Part shown: piece by piece, positions 1-8,191 of the stretch
Layout of the letters: every line of letters begins with the position of its first letter
Numbering within the stretch: position 1 is the stretch's first letter
Source: CAZTAR01 sp043813895
GTDB taxonomy: Bacteria; Planctomycetota; Phycisphaerae; UBA1845; UTPLA1
Reading direction: 5' to 3'
DNA length: 35,172 nucleotides
Assembly (NCBI GenBank): GCA_043813895.1
Contig: JBDRKQ010000081.1
Location: 1 to 35,172 of the forward strand
Made by a program: the position numbers and the translations under genes
Notes under the pieces: generated by a model
What the model saw: only the letters and a program-made list of their open reading frames with translations
Told to the model about the DNA's origin: nothing
Database searches by the model: none

Positions 1-258
1 ACGGGCGTCATGGTCCCCGACGGCGTGGACGAAGGCGCGCTCCGCAAGACGCTGCGAAGCAAGTACGGCATCCACTGCGCCGGCGGTCAGGCCCACCTCA
101 AGGGTAAGATCATCCGCCTGAACCACATGGGCTACGTCGATGCGGTTGATACCGTCGGCGCGATCGCCGCCCTGGAATGGGTGCTGGCGGAGCAGGGCTA
201 CAAGTTCGAGTATGGCGCGGGGACGGGGGCGTTTGGGAAGGTGATCGCGGCGGGGTGA
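1..258 (+). CDS. Class V PLP-dependent aminotransferase, C-terminal fragment
   Basis: This is the last 85 codons of a gene that begins before the window, ending at TGA 256-258. The visible part matches the C-terminal small domain of the alanine-glyoxylate / serine-pyruvate aminotransferase branch of fold-type I PLP enzymes: GGQAHLKGKIIRLNHMGY is the conserved glycine/lysine and R-x-N/G-H-M-G-Y segment, followed by a helix ending LEWVLAEQGY. The PLP lysine lies upstream, outside the window. In this family the enzyme transfers an amino group between a small amino acid and glyoxylate or pyruvate in the cytoplasm. Family assignment is good; substrate cannot be decided from this fragment. Confidence 0.8.
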   Translation, partial: TGVMVPDGVDEGALRKTLRSKYGIHCAGGQAHLKGKIIRLNHMGYVDAVDTVGAIAALEWVLAEQGYKFEYGAGTGAFGKVIAAG

Positions 259-363
259 TTGCTGCCGAGCCGGCGGCCTACGCCTATACTCCAGACAAGC
301 GATTCACTCGTGGCATGGTCGCGGCGGTGCGACCATGCCGCGGTACTTTATGGGGTCACGCGC

Positions 364-627
364 ATGACCGGCAAACGGGCACTGCTCATCTCGCTGATAC
401 CGTTGGCTGGCTACGGCTTGAGCCGGGCCTTCTGCTGAGGGCATTTGCTCTCGACGCTCGGTACGGGCGCGATGCTGATCGGCTTGCCGCTTGGGTTCGC
501 CGCTTCGATCAGGGCGGTCCGGCAGGCGTCGGATCGGCCGTTCGCCGTTGCGGCGTTGGTACTGTGCTGCTTGGAGGCCGCTGCGCTTGTGGCTCTCGTT
601 GTGGGGAGTTTTGTCTGGATATCGTGA
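364..627 (+). pseudogene. Small two-helix membrane protein ORF interrupted by in-frame TGA
   Basis: An ATG at 364 opens a hydrophobic frame (MTGKRALLISLIPLAGYG) that meets TGA at 436-438 directly after a Cys codon. The same frame then continues for about 62 codons with two strongly hydrophobic stretches (GAMLIGLPLGFAASI and AVAALVLCCLEAAALVALVVG) to TGA at 625-627. A single TGG-to-TGA change would give one 87-residue protein with three hydrophobic helices. I recognise no family. It could be a small gene broken by a nonsense mutation, a short gene starting at TTG 445, or chance hydrophobic coding in GC-rich DNA. TGA clearly ends neighbouring genes, so a recoded genome is unlikely. Confidence 0.3.
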
Positions 628-1085
628 CGGGCGTTCGTTCGTGCTGGGTTGCCTGCGAGAGTGGCGGTTGGCGACCGGGGGGGGGGCGTTCTGCGTGTTC
701 GTCGTCGGCCGCGCTTCCTCGCCGGCCTGAAGCTCGGCACCAGCCTCGTCCCCAAGAAACGAGCCTTGACAGCGCTCCCGAGTGTGGCGTAATCGTGGCG
801 TAGACGCGTGCTATATGTGCAACATGTTCAACATGTGGAGCCAAGCCAAAACGGGCGTAACTTCTCGCGCCTTCTGTAACTTACTGTCATTTTAGACGTT
901 CCGGCGATTGGGCCAGGAGATTACCTTCCGGGCTCATAGCCCGGAGGGGTGTGTCGAACCTGGGCCCCGTGCGCATCGACTCGATTGAGCGGACTGAATC
1001 GAACGAGACGCTGATGCGATCCTTCTTTGCACATGCGAGACTCGTACTGTGAGTTATTTCTCTATTCAACGGTCAATAGGAGACA
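628..1085. other. Intergenic stretch without a supported gene
   Basis: No convincing coding frame is seen. The stretch contains a run of nine G at about 678-686, a direct repeat around CAACATGT at about 820-836, and the strong hairpin at 924-948 listed separately. The rest is unremarkable. Confidence 0.5.
924..948. other. Strong 11-bp hairpin with tRNA-Met-like anticodon-arm sequence
   Basis: CCTTCCGGGCT (924-934) pairs with AGCCCGGAGGG (938-948) across a CAT loop, 11 pairs with one G-U. The centre CCGGGCTCATAGCCCGG resembles a tRNA-Met anticodon arm and is followed by GTCGAAC, which resembles a T-loop, but acceptor and D arms cannot be closed. It sits 138 nt beyond the stop of the leftward RNase H gene, so it could be a terminator without a T-tract or a decayed tRNA fragment. 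Confidence 0.35.
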
Positions 1086-1799
1086 TTACTCCGGACTTAT
1101 CTCGAAGAGAGCCCCGCACTCCGCACGGGGGCACCGAACTTCCACGGCCTTCTCCGATTCCTTTGCAGCGCTGACAGCATCGAGCATGGCGCCGGCAACG
1201 CCGAGACAGATGCCGGGCGGGACGACATCGTCGAAAGTGAATACCGTGTCACTGTCGCATCGCGCCGGGCACACGCGTTTGCCCGGTGGCTTCACACAGC
1301 GTACATGAACGACCCGTGATTCATCGCCGCGTTGCTCGGTTTGCTCACGAGCGCGGTCCGGCGTCGAGTCTCCCCGCAAATCGTCAACAAAGCACACATC
1401 CGCGCCCGCGTCCATCGCCTTGTTGGCCATCTCGTCGGCGTCCTCGTTGGCCTCGCGCCGAACGTGGGAGATGGACCACTTCTTGAATTCGCGAAGACGG
1501 CTGAACGCGATATCGAACAGCTCGCGGAGGGTCTTGCTCTTGACACGGTAATCGCCGTTGATCTGGCGGACGAGCAGCTCGCTGTCGGAGAAGATCACCA
1601 ATTCATCGGCTGCCGCTGCCCGGGCTGCTTCGAGCGCTTTCAGCAGGGCGGTATACTCAGCCGCGTTGTTGGTCTTGCGGCCCAGGAAGAAGCCGGCCTC
1701 CAAACGGGAGCGACCGTTCTCATCCCGGATGACAACGCCTGCGCCGGCCGGGCCGGGATTGCCCCTGGCGCCACCATCGATATGGATCGTCAATTTCAT
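1086..1799 (-). CDS. rnhA: Ribonuclease HI with cysteine-containing C-terminal extension
   Basis: The protein has 237 residues. Residues 1-130 are a type I RNase H fold, which in this family cleaves RNA in RNA:DNA hybrids in the cytoplasm. The catalytic carboxylates are visible: D8 in HIDGGARGNPG, E48 in TNNAAEYTALL, D72 in FSDSELLVRQ and D122 in NEDADEMAN. Normal bacterial RNase HI has about 150 residues; here roughly 105 more follow, with Cys at 168, 177, 181, 198, 223 and 228, suggesting a small metal-binding tail of unknown role. The gene starts 24 nt after the zinc-ribbon protein gene on the same strand, so the two are probably co-transcribed. No clear Shine-Dalgarno precedes the ATG. 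Confidence 0.85.
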   Translation of the reverse strand: MKLTIHIDGGARGNPGPAGAGVVIRDENGRSRLEAGFFLGRKTNNAAEYTALLKALEAARAAAADELVIFSDSELLVRQINGDYRVKSKTLRELFDIAFSRLREFKKWSISHVRREANEDADEMANKAMDAGADVCFVDDLRGDSTPDRAREQTEQRGDESRVVHVRCVKPPGKRVCPARCDSDTVFTFDDVVPPGICLGVAGAMLDAVSAAKESEKAVEVRCPRAECGALFEISPE

Positions 1800-1823
1800 T
1801 GAGATTGGGACCGTCGCGAAGCG

Positions 1824-2570
1824 TCAGCTGGCCCTCGATTCGGCCGGAGATTCGTAGAAAAGGATGCGCCCGCAACTGTTGCACAGTACTGCCTCGTCGC
1901 GCGAGAGCAGACTATTGATCTGTTCGATCCTGATCGACATGTTGCACCCTTCGCAGGCGTACTCCGCCCGCTTCGGATGCGTCCGGATGACCATCGCCAT
2001 CGCTTCGCCGTCGTGCTTGTTGGCAACGCGATTGAACATATCGAGCGTCGATGCCGGAACCGCGGATCCGGCGACTTCGCGTTCCTCGAAGAGTCTCGTC
2101 AGCTTGTCCCGCGACTTCTCCTCGATCGCCCGGACGGAAGCCTTTGCCCCCTCGAGCCTCTCGCTTTCCGCGTCGCGGTCGGCCCGGATCGCGGCTAACT
2201 GCTGTTTCTTCTCGTCGATGCGGTTGAACATGCCCAAGCAGCGATCTTCAAGCTTGCTGTTGTCGGCCTTGTTCGTGTTCAGTTGCGTCAGGACCGCCGA
2301 GTATTCCTTGTTGGTCTTGGTGGTGTTCAACGCCTGACGCAGCTTCGCAATCTCCGCCTCGCGGGACTTCACGTCCAGGTCGACGGCATCGGCTTCCGCC
2401 TGGTCCGATTGAATCGCCTTCCGGCGCGCCTCAATGTCCCGGTCCAGATCTGCGATCCGCTTCTCGTGTCGCCTGACGACGCGACGCTTCCTCTCGATTC
2501 CCCGCTGCAACTCCGCGATTTGTAGCTCGACCTCTTGCAGGCGACACAGGGCGTCGAGGGTGGCTCCCAT
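1824..2570 (-). CDS. C4-type zinc-ribbon / coiled-coil hairpin protein (DUF164/CT398 family)
   Basis: This 248-residue protein is a long antiparallel coiled coil (about residues 8-165) ending in a C4 zinc ribbon: Cys206 and Cys209 in ACEGC, Cys230 and Cys233 in LCNSC. Residues 85-97 (TKTNKEYSAVLTQ) match the conserved hairpin-turn signature of the family, where related proteins have K-N-x-E-Y-x-A-L. The family is widespread and usually annotated as a zinc ribbon domain protein; a nucleic-acid or secretion-related role has been suggested but is not established. An AGGA motif lies about 10 nt before the ATG. The gene leads a two-gene operon with RNase HI; nothing in the sequence shows a direct partnership. 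Confidence 0.85.
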   Translation of the reverse strand: MGATLDALCRLQEVELQIAELQRGIERKRRVVRRHEKRIADLDRDIEARRKAIQSDQAEADAVDLDVKSREAEIAKLRQALNTTKTNKEYSAVLTQLNTNKADNSKLEDRCLGMFNRIDEKKQQLAAIRADRDAESERLEGAKASVRAIEEKSRDKLTRLFEEREVAGSAVPASTLDMFNRVANKHDGEAMAMVIRTHPKRAEYACEGCNMSIRIEQINSLLSRDEAVLCNSCGRILFYESPAESRAS

Positions 2571-2882
2571 TGGCGGTTGTTCCTTTCCGACTGTCGACCT
2601 TGGACGTCGCCCGAAGCGACTAAACCTTCATTATGGACGCCCTGCCCGGCACAATCAATCCCACCAGATAGGAATACCATCGGCCGGATGCCTCAGAGAT
2701 CGGAGGAGAGAATTCAGAGTCGAGAGGGTTGATGTCCGCCCCCACGGCGGACGAGGGTCGTTGAGCGGCATTCACTCACCGACATCGGCCGCAGTGGCCG
2801 ATGCTGCGTTCGGGATCGTCTGGGCCGACCCCACGTTCGGTATCGCGGGGGCCGATGCGAGGTTTGGCCATACCGCTGGCGG
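2571..2882. other. Intergenic stretch with two tandem perfect hairpins
   Basis: This lies between the ends/starts of two leftward genes. It contains GTCCGCC-CCCAC-GGCGGAC at 2734-2752 and ATCGGCC-GCAGT-GGCCGAT at 2784-2802, both perfect 7-bp stems with 5-nt loops and no T-tract. They are placed just after the GntR gene (stop at 2883) and could end its transcript. No gene is supported here. Confidence 0.5.
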
Positions 2883-4136
2883 CTAGACATTCGCGTCGGA
2901 TGTGACCTCGCGCCCCGCAGATACCCTCCCAGCAGGTTGCGTGATCGAGTCTTCAGCCTGCCGCTTTGGACTCTTTTTTCCGATCGGCCCGCGGATTACG
3001 ACTTCACCAGGCACGATAATCTCAACCGGCATGTGCCCCGGCCTCGAATCCAGCAGCAGGCGTACCCCCCACTCTGCGATCTTCTCGGGGTCCACCTCGT
3101 ATGACGTCAACCCCAGGGCTCCAGCCATCGGATCGCCCGCCTCCAAGACGCAGGCAACAGCGAGGCTGCCTCGCACCCGCAGTTCGCCGATCGCCTCGGA
3201 CGCGCTCGCGACCTGTGTTGCCGCGCGCCCCACGCAGATGAGCCCGGCCTGGATTCCGCGTCGAGGCGCTGTGCCGGCTTGGCCCAGCATCTCCAAAAAG
3301 GCGGTGGCCTTGGCCGTCATCCCCCCCTCCTTCCGTTCGGAGAGCACCACACTATGAACTGGACGATTGAACCGCAAACCCGCCGCATGACACCCGCTGA
3401 CGACCAGCCTTGCCTCGCGCGTCTTCTCTTCGGTCACCAGAAGCCTGATCTCCTGACACCCAAGACGGATCAGGTACTCCGTCAAACGAAAACCGGCGTC
3501 CACAAAGTCCGGAACTGCGGCATCAAGCTTGGCCACCGAGGCAACGCCTCCTAACACCACAACCGCGACATGGCGACGCCATGCCTCCGCCAGGCAGGCT
3601 TCGTTCAGTCGGCCCCAATGACCGGACAACGGATCCCGTGGATACACAATCAGCCCGTCCGTCGAGGACCGCGTTGCGGCGGGCCAACAGTGCAACGGAA
3701 TCTCCGGGGAGCCGTTGTTGCCGACCGCCACAACTCTCTCGACATTGTGGCGCCTTGCGGCCAGTGCGCTCGATACTGACGCAAGCAAGGCCTCCCGATT
3801 TGCGTTTCTGTGGGTGGCTTCCGGAAGCAGCCAGCGGAATGTCTTTCCAGGCTCGCCGTTCCGGCCGTCGCAGTCGTTCTGGGCGACGAACGTACCTTTC
3901 CCGATGTGCCGCACGAGAAGACCTTCGCTGCTCAGGTCGCACAGGGCCTTGTTCACGGTCTTTGCGTTGACCCCGTATTTTCGTCCGAGTTCTCGTTCGC
4001 CGGGAAGCCGGCCGATGAAGTCGCCTCGCTGAATCGCTGTGCGAATCTCCTCGCGAAGGCGCTGAAACTTGTAGCTGAGTCGGGGACTCCCCGTCCCACA
4101 CTTCGGGCCAGTACACGGGCCATCACGCGCGTCCAT
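2883..4136 (-). CDS. GntR-type HTH regulator with LacI-like ligand-binding domain
   Basis: Residues about 20-82 (start at 4136) are a GntR winged helix: LPGERELGRKYGVNAKTVNKAL with the wing GLLVRHIGKGTFV. The remaining 330 residues resemble a LacI/periplasmic-binding-type sensor (GLIVYPRDPL, GFRLTEYLIRLGCQEIRLL, and a C-terminal PVEIIVPGEVVIRGP typical of this fold). The family binds operator DNA and responds to a small ligand, often a sugar. An ATG also exists at 4154, but GGAGG 8 nt before the ATG at 4136 favours the shorter 417-residue protein. The nearest divergent gene (condensing enzyme at 4782) is a possible target, but over 600 nt away. Ligand unknown. Confidence 0.82.
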   Translation of the reverse strand: MDARDGPCTGPKCGTGSPRLSYKFQRLREEIRTAIQRGDFIGRLPGERELGRKYGVNAKTVNKALCDLSSEGLLVRHIGKGTFVAQNDCDGRNGEPGKTFRWLLPEATHRNANREALLASVSSALAARRHNVERVVAVGNNGSPEIPLHCWPAATRSSTDGLIVYPRDPLSGHWGRLNEACLAEAWRRHVAVVVLGGVASVAKLDAAVPDFVDAGFRLTEYLIRLGCQEIRLLVTEEKTREARLVVSGCHAAGLRFNRPVHSVVLSERKEGGMTAKATAFLEMLGQAGTAPRRGIQAGLICVGRAATQVASASEAIGELRVRGSLAVACVLEAGDPMAGALGLTSYEVDPEKIAEWGVRLLLDSRPGHMPVEIIVPGEVVIRGPIGKKSPKRQAEDSITQPAGRVSAGREVTSDANV

Positions 4137-4781
4137 CTCACCGACCTCCGTCACAACCTATCGAGATGCGAGGCTCGCGGGAGGACCGGTGTGCGTGGAG
4201 CAGGCTCGTGCCTGACCGGCTGACCGAACATCGGGCAACACGTCTCGGGGAATGCGGCGGTCGTCCAATCCCCGGGTACCAAGTCCTCCACAACCGGATG
4301 GGAGTGACGAGACCCGAGCGACTCTGTCACAACGGGTCACGCGGAGAGTATCGAAGCAGGCGGGGCAGCAAGAGCTTCGCAAACTCCAGCCGGTCTTCAT
4401 GCGCGATTCTTTCGCAGGCCAGGTGTCGGTCAAGGCTGGGCCTTCCTCCGCCAGCCGGCCAGCCCCTACGTTGTTCGGGAATCGGGTCTTGCTGTCCCCT
4501 CGCTCAACACATAACCTTCTTTCCTGAAAGCAATAACAGACGCATAGCCATCGGGTGGAAGGCGATCGAGGAACTCGGGGCCGTCCACGCCCTGCCTGCT
4601 CCCAAGCCCACGGCGAAGGGCGTGGCTCTTTTCGGGCAAAGCGTTGGACTGCCGGTTGATGGTTTGCTATTATACTCCGCTTGCCATCGGAGTTGTCCGC
4701 CCGCTTTGCGCGGCGAGCGAGGGGCTTGCACGCCGCAAACGGTGGCCAGCCGGGAGAACGAGTGTTTTGGCTGGGAGTCCT
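4137..4781. other. Long divergent intergenic region
   Basis: About 640 nt lie between the divergent GntR regulator and the condensing-enzyme operon. A sigma70-like promoter at 4644-4673 is listed separately. I see no convincing gene and no clear GntR operator palindrome. Confidence 0.5.
4644..4673 (+). promoter_or_regulatory. Sigma70-like promoter for the condensing-enzyme operon
   Basis: TTGGAC (4644-4649), an 18-nt spacer, then TATTAT (4668-4673), about 110 nt upstream of the ATG at 4782. Both boxes are fair matches; TATACT directly overlaps as an alternative -10. Confidence 0.45.
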
Positions 4782-5897
4782 ATGTCATTCCTACCTGTCA
4801 GAATCGCAGGCACCGGTAGTTACCTGCCGGGAGCGCCCATACCGAGTGACAAAGTCGAAGCTGTCTTGGGGCCGTTGGATGACGCGCCTCCCAAGGTCAA
4901 GAGCTTCATAGGCAATCTCGGTCAGAAGATGCTCGGTCGCGGCGGTGTCCGCACGCGTCACTTCGCAGTCGACCCCGAGACGGGCGATATGACGCACAAC
5001 TTCAGCAGCCTCGCAGAGAAGGCCGCGCGCAACGCGCTGGAAATGGCCGAGGTGGAGCCTTCCCAACTCGACCTCATCGTCATCTCGTGCCCTTCCTACG
5101 ATCAGAGCACGCCGCCGACGAGCGCCCTCTTGCAGGAGCGGCTCGGCGTACAGAACTGCGCCGAGATCGAGGTACACTCGAACTGCACCGGCGTCGGCAA
5201 GGCCGTGCAGATCGCGTACGACAGCCTCCGAACCGGGCGTTATCAAACCGCGCTCGTCGCCTATAGCCAGCTTTCGTCGATCTACCTGCGAAGCTGCTAC
5301 TTCAACCAGGCGAAGATGGACAAGGTCCACGCCGCGTTGCGGTGGATCCTGGCGGACGGAGCCGGCGCATTGGTGCTCCAGGCAAACCAGAACGGCAAGC
5401 CCGGTCGGGAAATCATCGATACTTTTGTCGAGTCCGTCGGCGCGGGGCGCCCCGCGGGCATGACGGCGGGCGGCGCCGCCACAGACCTCATGAAAGCCTC
5501 GCAGCAAATCCCGCAACTTTATGATGCAGGCACGCACCATCTCTGGCAGGATTTCTCGGCAGTCAACGACAATGCCGCACCGCTACTGCTGCAAGGCCTT
5601 TGCAGCTTCACCAAGCAGATGAACATCGACCCGAGCACGGTTGACCACTACGTCGTCTCCATTCCGACTCGGCAGTTGTATGACGACAAGATTCCCGCCT
5701 TCCTGGACCGGCTCGGCATCACGCGAGACAAGATCAAGTTCCGCAGTGATACCATCGGGTATTGCGGAGGCGCCGCGACGCTCCTCCATCTCGACGAGAT
5801 GGTCCGCACCGGCGAGCTGAAGGAGGGCGAGTTGGCGGTCGTCCACGCCGTGGAATCCAGCAAGTGGATGACGGCGGGATTCGCAGTCAGATGGTAG
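4782..5897 (+). CDS. KAS III / thiolase-fold condensing enzyme with atypical active site
   Basis: This 371-residue protein starts at ATG 4782 with GGGAG just upstream; the open frame extends further 5' but the earlier codons do not look like the family. The N-terminus VRIAGTGSYLPG is the standard 3-oxoacyl-ACP synthase III start, and Cys135 in HSNCTGVGKAVQIA is the expected nucleophile. The usual His of the H-Q-A-N motif is replaced (VSIPTRQLYDDKI, Thr296), and the usual Asn of G-N-x-S is Tyr327 in IGYCGGAAT. The enzyme therefore probably forms an acyl-thioester on Cys135, but classical decarboxylative condensation is doubtful; an OleA-like or acyltransferase role is possible. It is the first gene of a three-gene operon, overlapping the next start by 7 nt. 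Confidence 0.8.
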   Translation: MSFLPVRIAGTGSYLPGAPIPSDKVEAVLGPLDDAPPKVKSFIGNLGQKMLGRGGVRTRHFAVDPETGDMTHNFSSLAEKAARNALEMAEVEPSQLDLIVISCPSYDQSTPPTSALLQERLGVQNCAEIEVHSNCTGVGKAVQIAYDSLRTGRYQTALVAYSQLSSIYLRSCYFNQAKMDKVHAALRWILADGAGALVLQANQNGKPGREIIDTFVESVGAGRPAGMTAGGAATDLMKASQQIPQLYDAGTHHLWQDFSAVNDNAAPLLLQGLCSFTKQMNIDPSTVDHYVVSIPTRQLYDDKIPAFLDRLGITRDKIKFRSDTIGYCGGAATLLHLDEMVRTGELKEGELAVVHAVESSKWMTAGFAVRW

Positions 5898-6454
5898 AAC
5901 CCACCCAGTCGGCAAAGCATCCGCAACCGACGTGGCTCGCCTGCAAGATGGTGGCCTACGCAGTTTCCTTCCTCGCATTCATCCTCGTCGGTGTCCCGAC
6001 CGCTTTTCATTACCTCGGAGAGTTCGTCTACCCAGACGTTTGGGGGCAATGGCTCGATCGCGTCCCCGCCCTTCGCGACCTCGGCGTGGTCCTCTTCGTC
6101 GTCGGCATCGTCGGGTATCTCATCTCATCGCTTTGGCTGGTCATCGTCGGCAAGGGACCCTTCGTTGAATTCGATCCACCCACCGAATTCGTTGCCACCG
6201 GGCCTTACCGTTGGATGCGGAACCCCATTGCTGCCATGCTGCTGCTCACCATCCTGGGCGAGGCCGCTTTTTGGCATTCCCCGGGGATCCTCACCTTGTT
6301 CCTGCTGGGCTTCCCGATCGCCCAATTGCAGGTGACGCGAATAGAAGAACCACGGCTCAAGGCCCGCTTCGGTGAGTCGTATCTCGAGTATTGTCGAAAC
6401 GTCCCGCGCTGGCTGCCCAAGCGACCCAAACGGGAGCCGACTGCCTCGTCCTGA
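5891..6454 (+). CDS. Isoprenylcysteine carboxyl methyltransferase-like membrane protein
   Basis: This 187-residue protein starts at ATG 5891 inside the end of the preceding gene (7-nt overlap, likely translational coupling). There are hydrophobic helices at about residues 20-42, 62-86 and 113-146. GPYRWMRNP (104-112) and the C-terminal E-x-x-L-x-x-x-F-G-x-x-Y-x-x-Y (151-168) followed by PRWLP match the ICMT/phospholipid-methyltransferase (PEMT) fold. The His usually found in R-H-P is Asn111. Members use S-adenosylmethionine to methylate carboxyl groups or lipids at the membrane. Placement between a condensing enzyme and an NAD(P)-dependent enzyme suggests a lipid-like or polyketide-like substrate, which is inference. 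Confidence 0.8.
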   Translation: MVEPTQSAKHPQPTWLACKMVAYAVSFLAFILVGVPTAFHYLGEFVYPDVWGQWLDRVPALRDLGVVLFVVGIVGYLISSLWLVIVGKGPFVEFDPPTEFVATGPYRWMRNPIAAMLLLTILGEAAFWHSPGILTLFLLGFPIAQLQVTRIEEPRLKARFGESYLEYCRNVPRWLPKRPKREPTASS

Positions 6455-6486
6455 AACCGCACAACCACGATTGACGGTTGCACCCC

Positions 6487-7488
6487 ATGAAAGTCCTTGT
6501 CACCGGCGGTACCGGCTTCGTCGGAAAGCACCTGATACAACAGCTCCAAGCCGCCGGCGATGACGTTCGCGCTCTGGTTCGACTGGGCAGCGATCGACAA
6601 GGCGTCGCCACGCTCGGCGCCGAAATCGCCACTGGCGACTTGGATGACCTCGACTCCCTCCGCGCCGCCTGTGACGGCTGTGAGGTCGTCTATCATTCCG
6701 CCGCGCGGGTCGAGATTGTCGGCACGGAACAGGAGTTCCACCGGACGACCGTTGCGGGAACCGCCAGGCTTCTCGCCGCGGCCCGCGAAAACGGCGTGCG
6801 CAGATTCGTTCACATCAGTTCGTGCGCGGTCTACCCGCCCGCGATCCTCGCCTCGGGCCGCGAAATAGACGAGGACACGCCCGTCAGTGAACCCCCAAAG
6901 TGGTTCGCATACGGCCGAGCCAAGTACCACGCCGAGCTTGTCGTCCGTCAGAAAGCCGAACCCCAGATGGAGTGGGTCATCGTCCGCCTCGGATACCTCT
7001 ACGGGCCGGGCAACCGAACCATGCACTCCTATCTCGCCCCGATCATGACCGACGATCTCATGATGATCATTGGCGACGGATCGAACGAAATGGCCCTGAT
7101 ATATGTCGAGGACGCCGTCAGGGCGGTTGTTTTGGCGGGCCGGCATCCCGAGGCAGCAGGGCACGCGCTCGTTGTTGCCGGCAACGAACGAGTTACGCAG
7201 AAACAATACTTCGACGCCATGGCGGACGGTTTCGGTGTCCCGCGCATCAAGAAGCGCATTTCCTACAAAGTCGCCTTCTTCTTTGCATGGCTCGGCGAAT
7301 TCCTCGTCCGCAAGGGGCCTCGGCAAGGCGTAATGCGGCGATCGGCCATCGCCCTGACCGGGCTTCCTCAACGCATCCGTTGCGCTCGCACGCAGCAACT
7401 ACTCGACTGGCGACCGGAAGTCGAGTTCGATGAAGGCATGCGCAAAGCCTTCGACTGGTATCACAAAGAATACGGAACCGACCTGTAA
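6487..7488 (+). CDS. NAD-dependent epimerase/dehydratase, 3-beta-HSD-like (extended SDR)
   Basis: This 333-residue protein starts at ATG 6487, 32 nt after the methyltransferase-like gene. The Rossmann motif is GGTGFVG (residues 7-13), Ser/Ser at 111-112 precede the catalytic pair Y142-x-x-x-K146 in AYGRAKYHAE, and D51 follows in GDLDD. The length and C-terminal half fit extended SDRs of the 3-beta-hydroxysteroid dehydrogenase / OleD group, which oxidise or reduce hydroxy/keto groups with NAD(P). In the operon it would act after the condensing enzyme, for example on a beta-keto product. The actual substrate cannot be read from the sequence. Confidence 0.82.
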   Translation: MKVLVTGGTGFVGKHLIQQLQAAGDDVRALVRLGSDRQGVATLGAEIATGDLDDLDSLRAACDGCEVVYHSAARVEIVGTEQEFHRTTVAGTARLLAAARENGVRRFVHISSCAVYPPAILASGREIDEDTPVSEPPKWFAYGRAKYHAELVVRQKAEPQMEWVIVRLGYLYGPGNRTMHSYLAPIMTDDLMMIIGDGSNEMALIYVEDAVRAVVLAGRHPEAAGHALVVAGNERVTQKQYFDAMADGFGVPRIKKRISYKVAFFFAWLGEFLVRKGPRQGVMRRSAIALTGLPQRIRCARTQQLLDWRPEVEFDEGMRKAFDWYHKEYGTDL

Positions 7489-7663
7489 CACATGGCCGCC
7501 GCCGTTCGCCTAGAACCAGCCCGACGCGCGAGCGAGGTACCATCGCGACACCCCATCGGCCGACGCCACCGAGCATGGGCCGCGAGGCAAGCCGTCGTCA
7601 GTCCGATATCGCCCGCCGGGCCGGTTGACAGACCCGCGGGATTTCACTATGAATTGACGTTCT

Positions 7664-7736
7664 GCCCCCATCGTCTAGAGGCCTAGGACACCGGCTTTTC
7701 ATGCCGGCGACAGGGGTTCGACTCCCCTTGGGGGCG
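7664..7736 (+). tRNA. tRNA-Glu (TTC)
   Basis: A full cloverleaf closes: acceptor GCCCCCA/TGGGGGC with discriminator G, D-arm with AGAGGCCTAGGAC, anticodon stem CCGGC/GCCGG around TTTTCAT giving anticodon TTC (7698-7700), and T-arm AGGGG-TTCGACT-CCCCT. The 3' CCA is not encoded. It resembles standard bacterial tRNA-Glu closely. Confidence 0.95.
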
Positions 7737-8191
7737 GTTCTTGTTTCGCTCTATGATGCACCCTCTCGTGCATCGTGGTGCGCTCGGAGTAGCAGGTATT
7801 CACTCCATAATCTGCGTTTCTCGCTGCCGCGCATTCCGGTCGCTGTTTGCTTTCCCGCGCACGGTCGTGCAGGGGATTGAGCTGGTTTGACTGCTTCTCT
7901 ACAGCGTTTTAAGGTTGAGATTGCCTACACCGCCGGCGGTGATCAGAGCCGCGCGCGTTGGCAAGCGGTCAGCGTTCCACCCCAGAGAAGGTCAGCCAAT
8001 CGGTCATCCCCGTCGGCCACCGGGGGCCGACGCCACACCGAAGCGGCAATGGAGTACGCAACCTCAACCCTAAAACGCTCTAATGGCTCCGAAGAACAGT
8101 CAGCCAAGCCGGCCCGCAGGCAGTACCTGAAAACCAAGAGTTTCTCAAACTCTGTGCGGACCCTACTTCCTGAATCGCTCTTTGAGCTGCA
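7737..8191. other. Intergenic stretch between tRNA-Glu and tatC
   Basis: No gene is supported. The region is dominated by an inverted-repeat element (7903-8079) listed separately, and holds internal palindromes CACCGCCGGCGGTG (about 7928-7941) and GTCGGCC...GGCCGAC (about 8010-8030). Confidence 0.5.
7903..8079. repeat. MITE-like element with 26-bp imperfect terminal inverted repeats
   Basis: The left arm 7903-7928 (AGCGTTTTAAGGTTGAGATT...) and the right arm 8054-8079 are inverted copies matching at 23 of 26 positions. They enclose about 125 nt with no coding frame but with two further hairpins. This is the architecture of a miniature inverted-repeat element or a long structured RNA. It lies beyond the stop of leftward tatC and downstream of tRNA-Glu, so it could also act as a transcription barrier. 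Confidence 0.5.

Noticed and set aside
2700..2886. Small plus-strand ORF end with repeated ADPTFG-like units
   Set aside because: The apparent repeats come from the hairpin-rich intergenic DNA and there is no start signal or family match.
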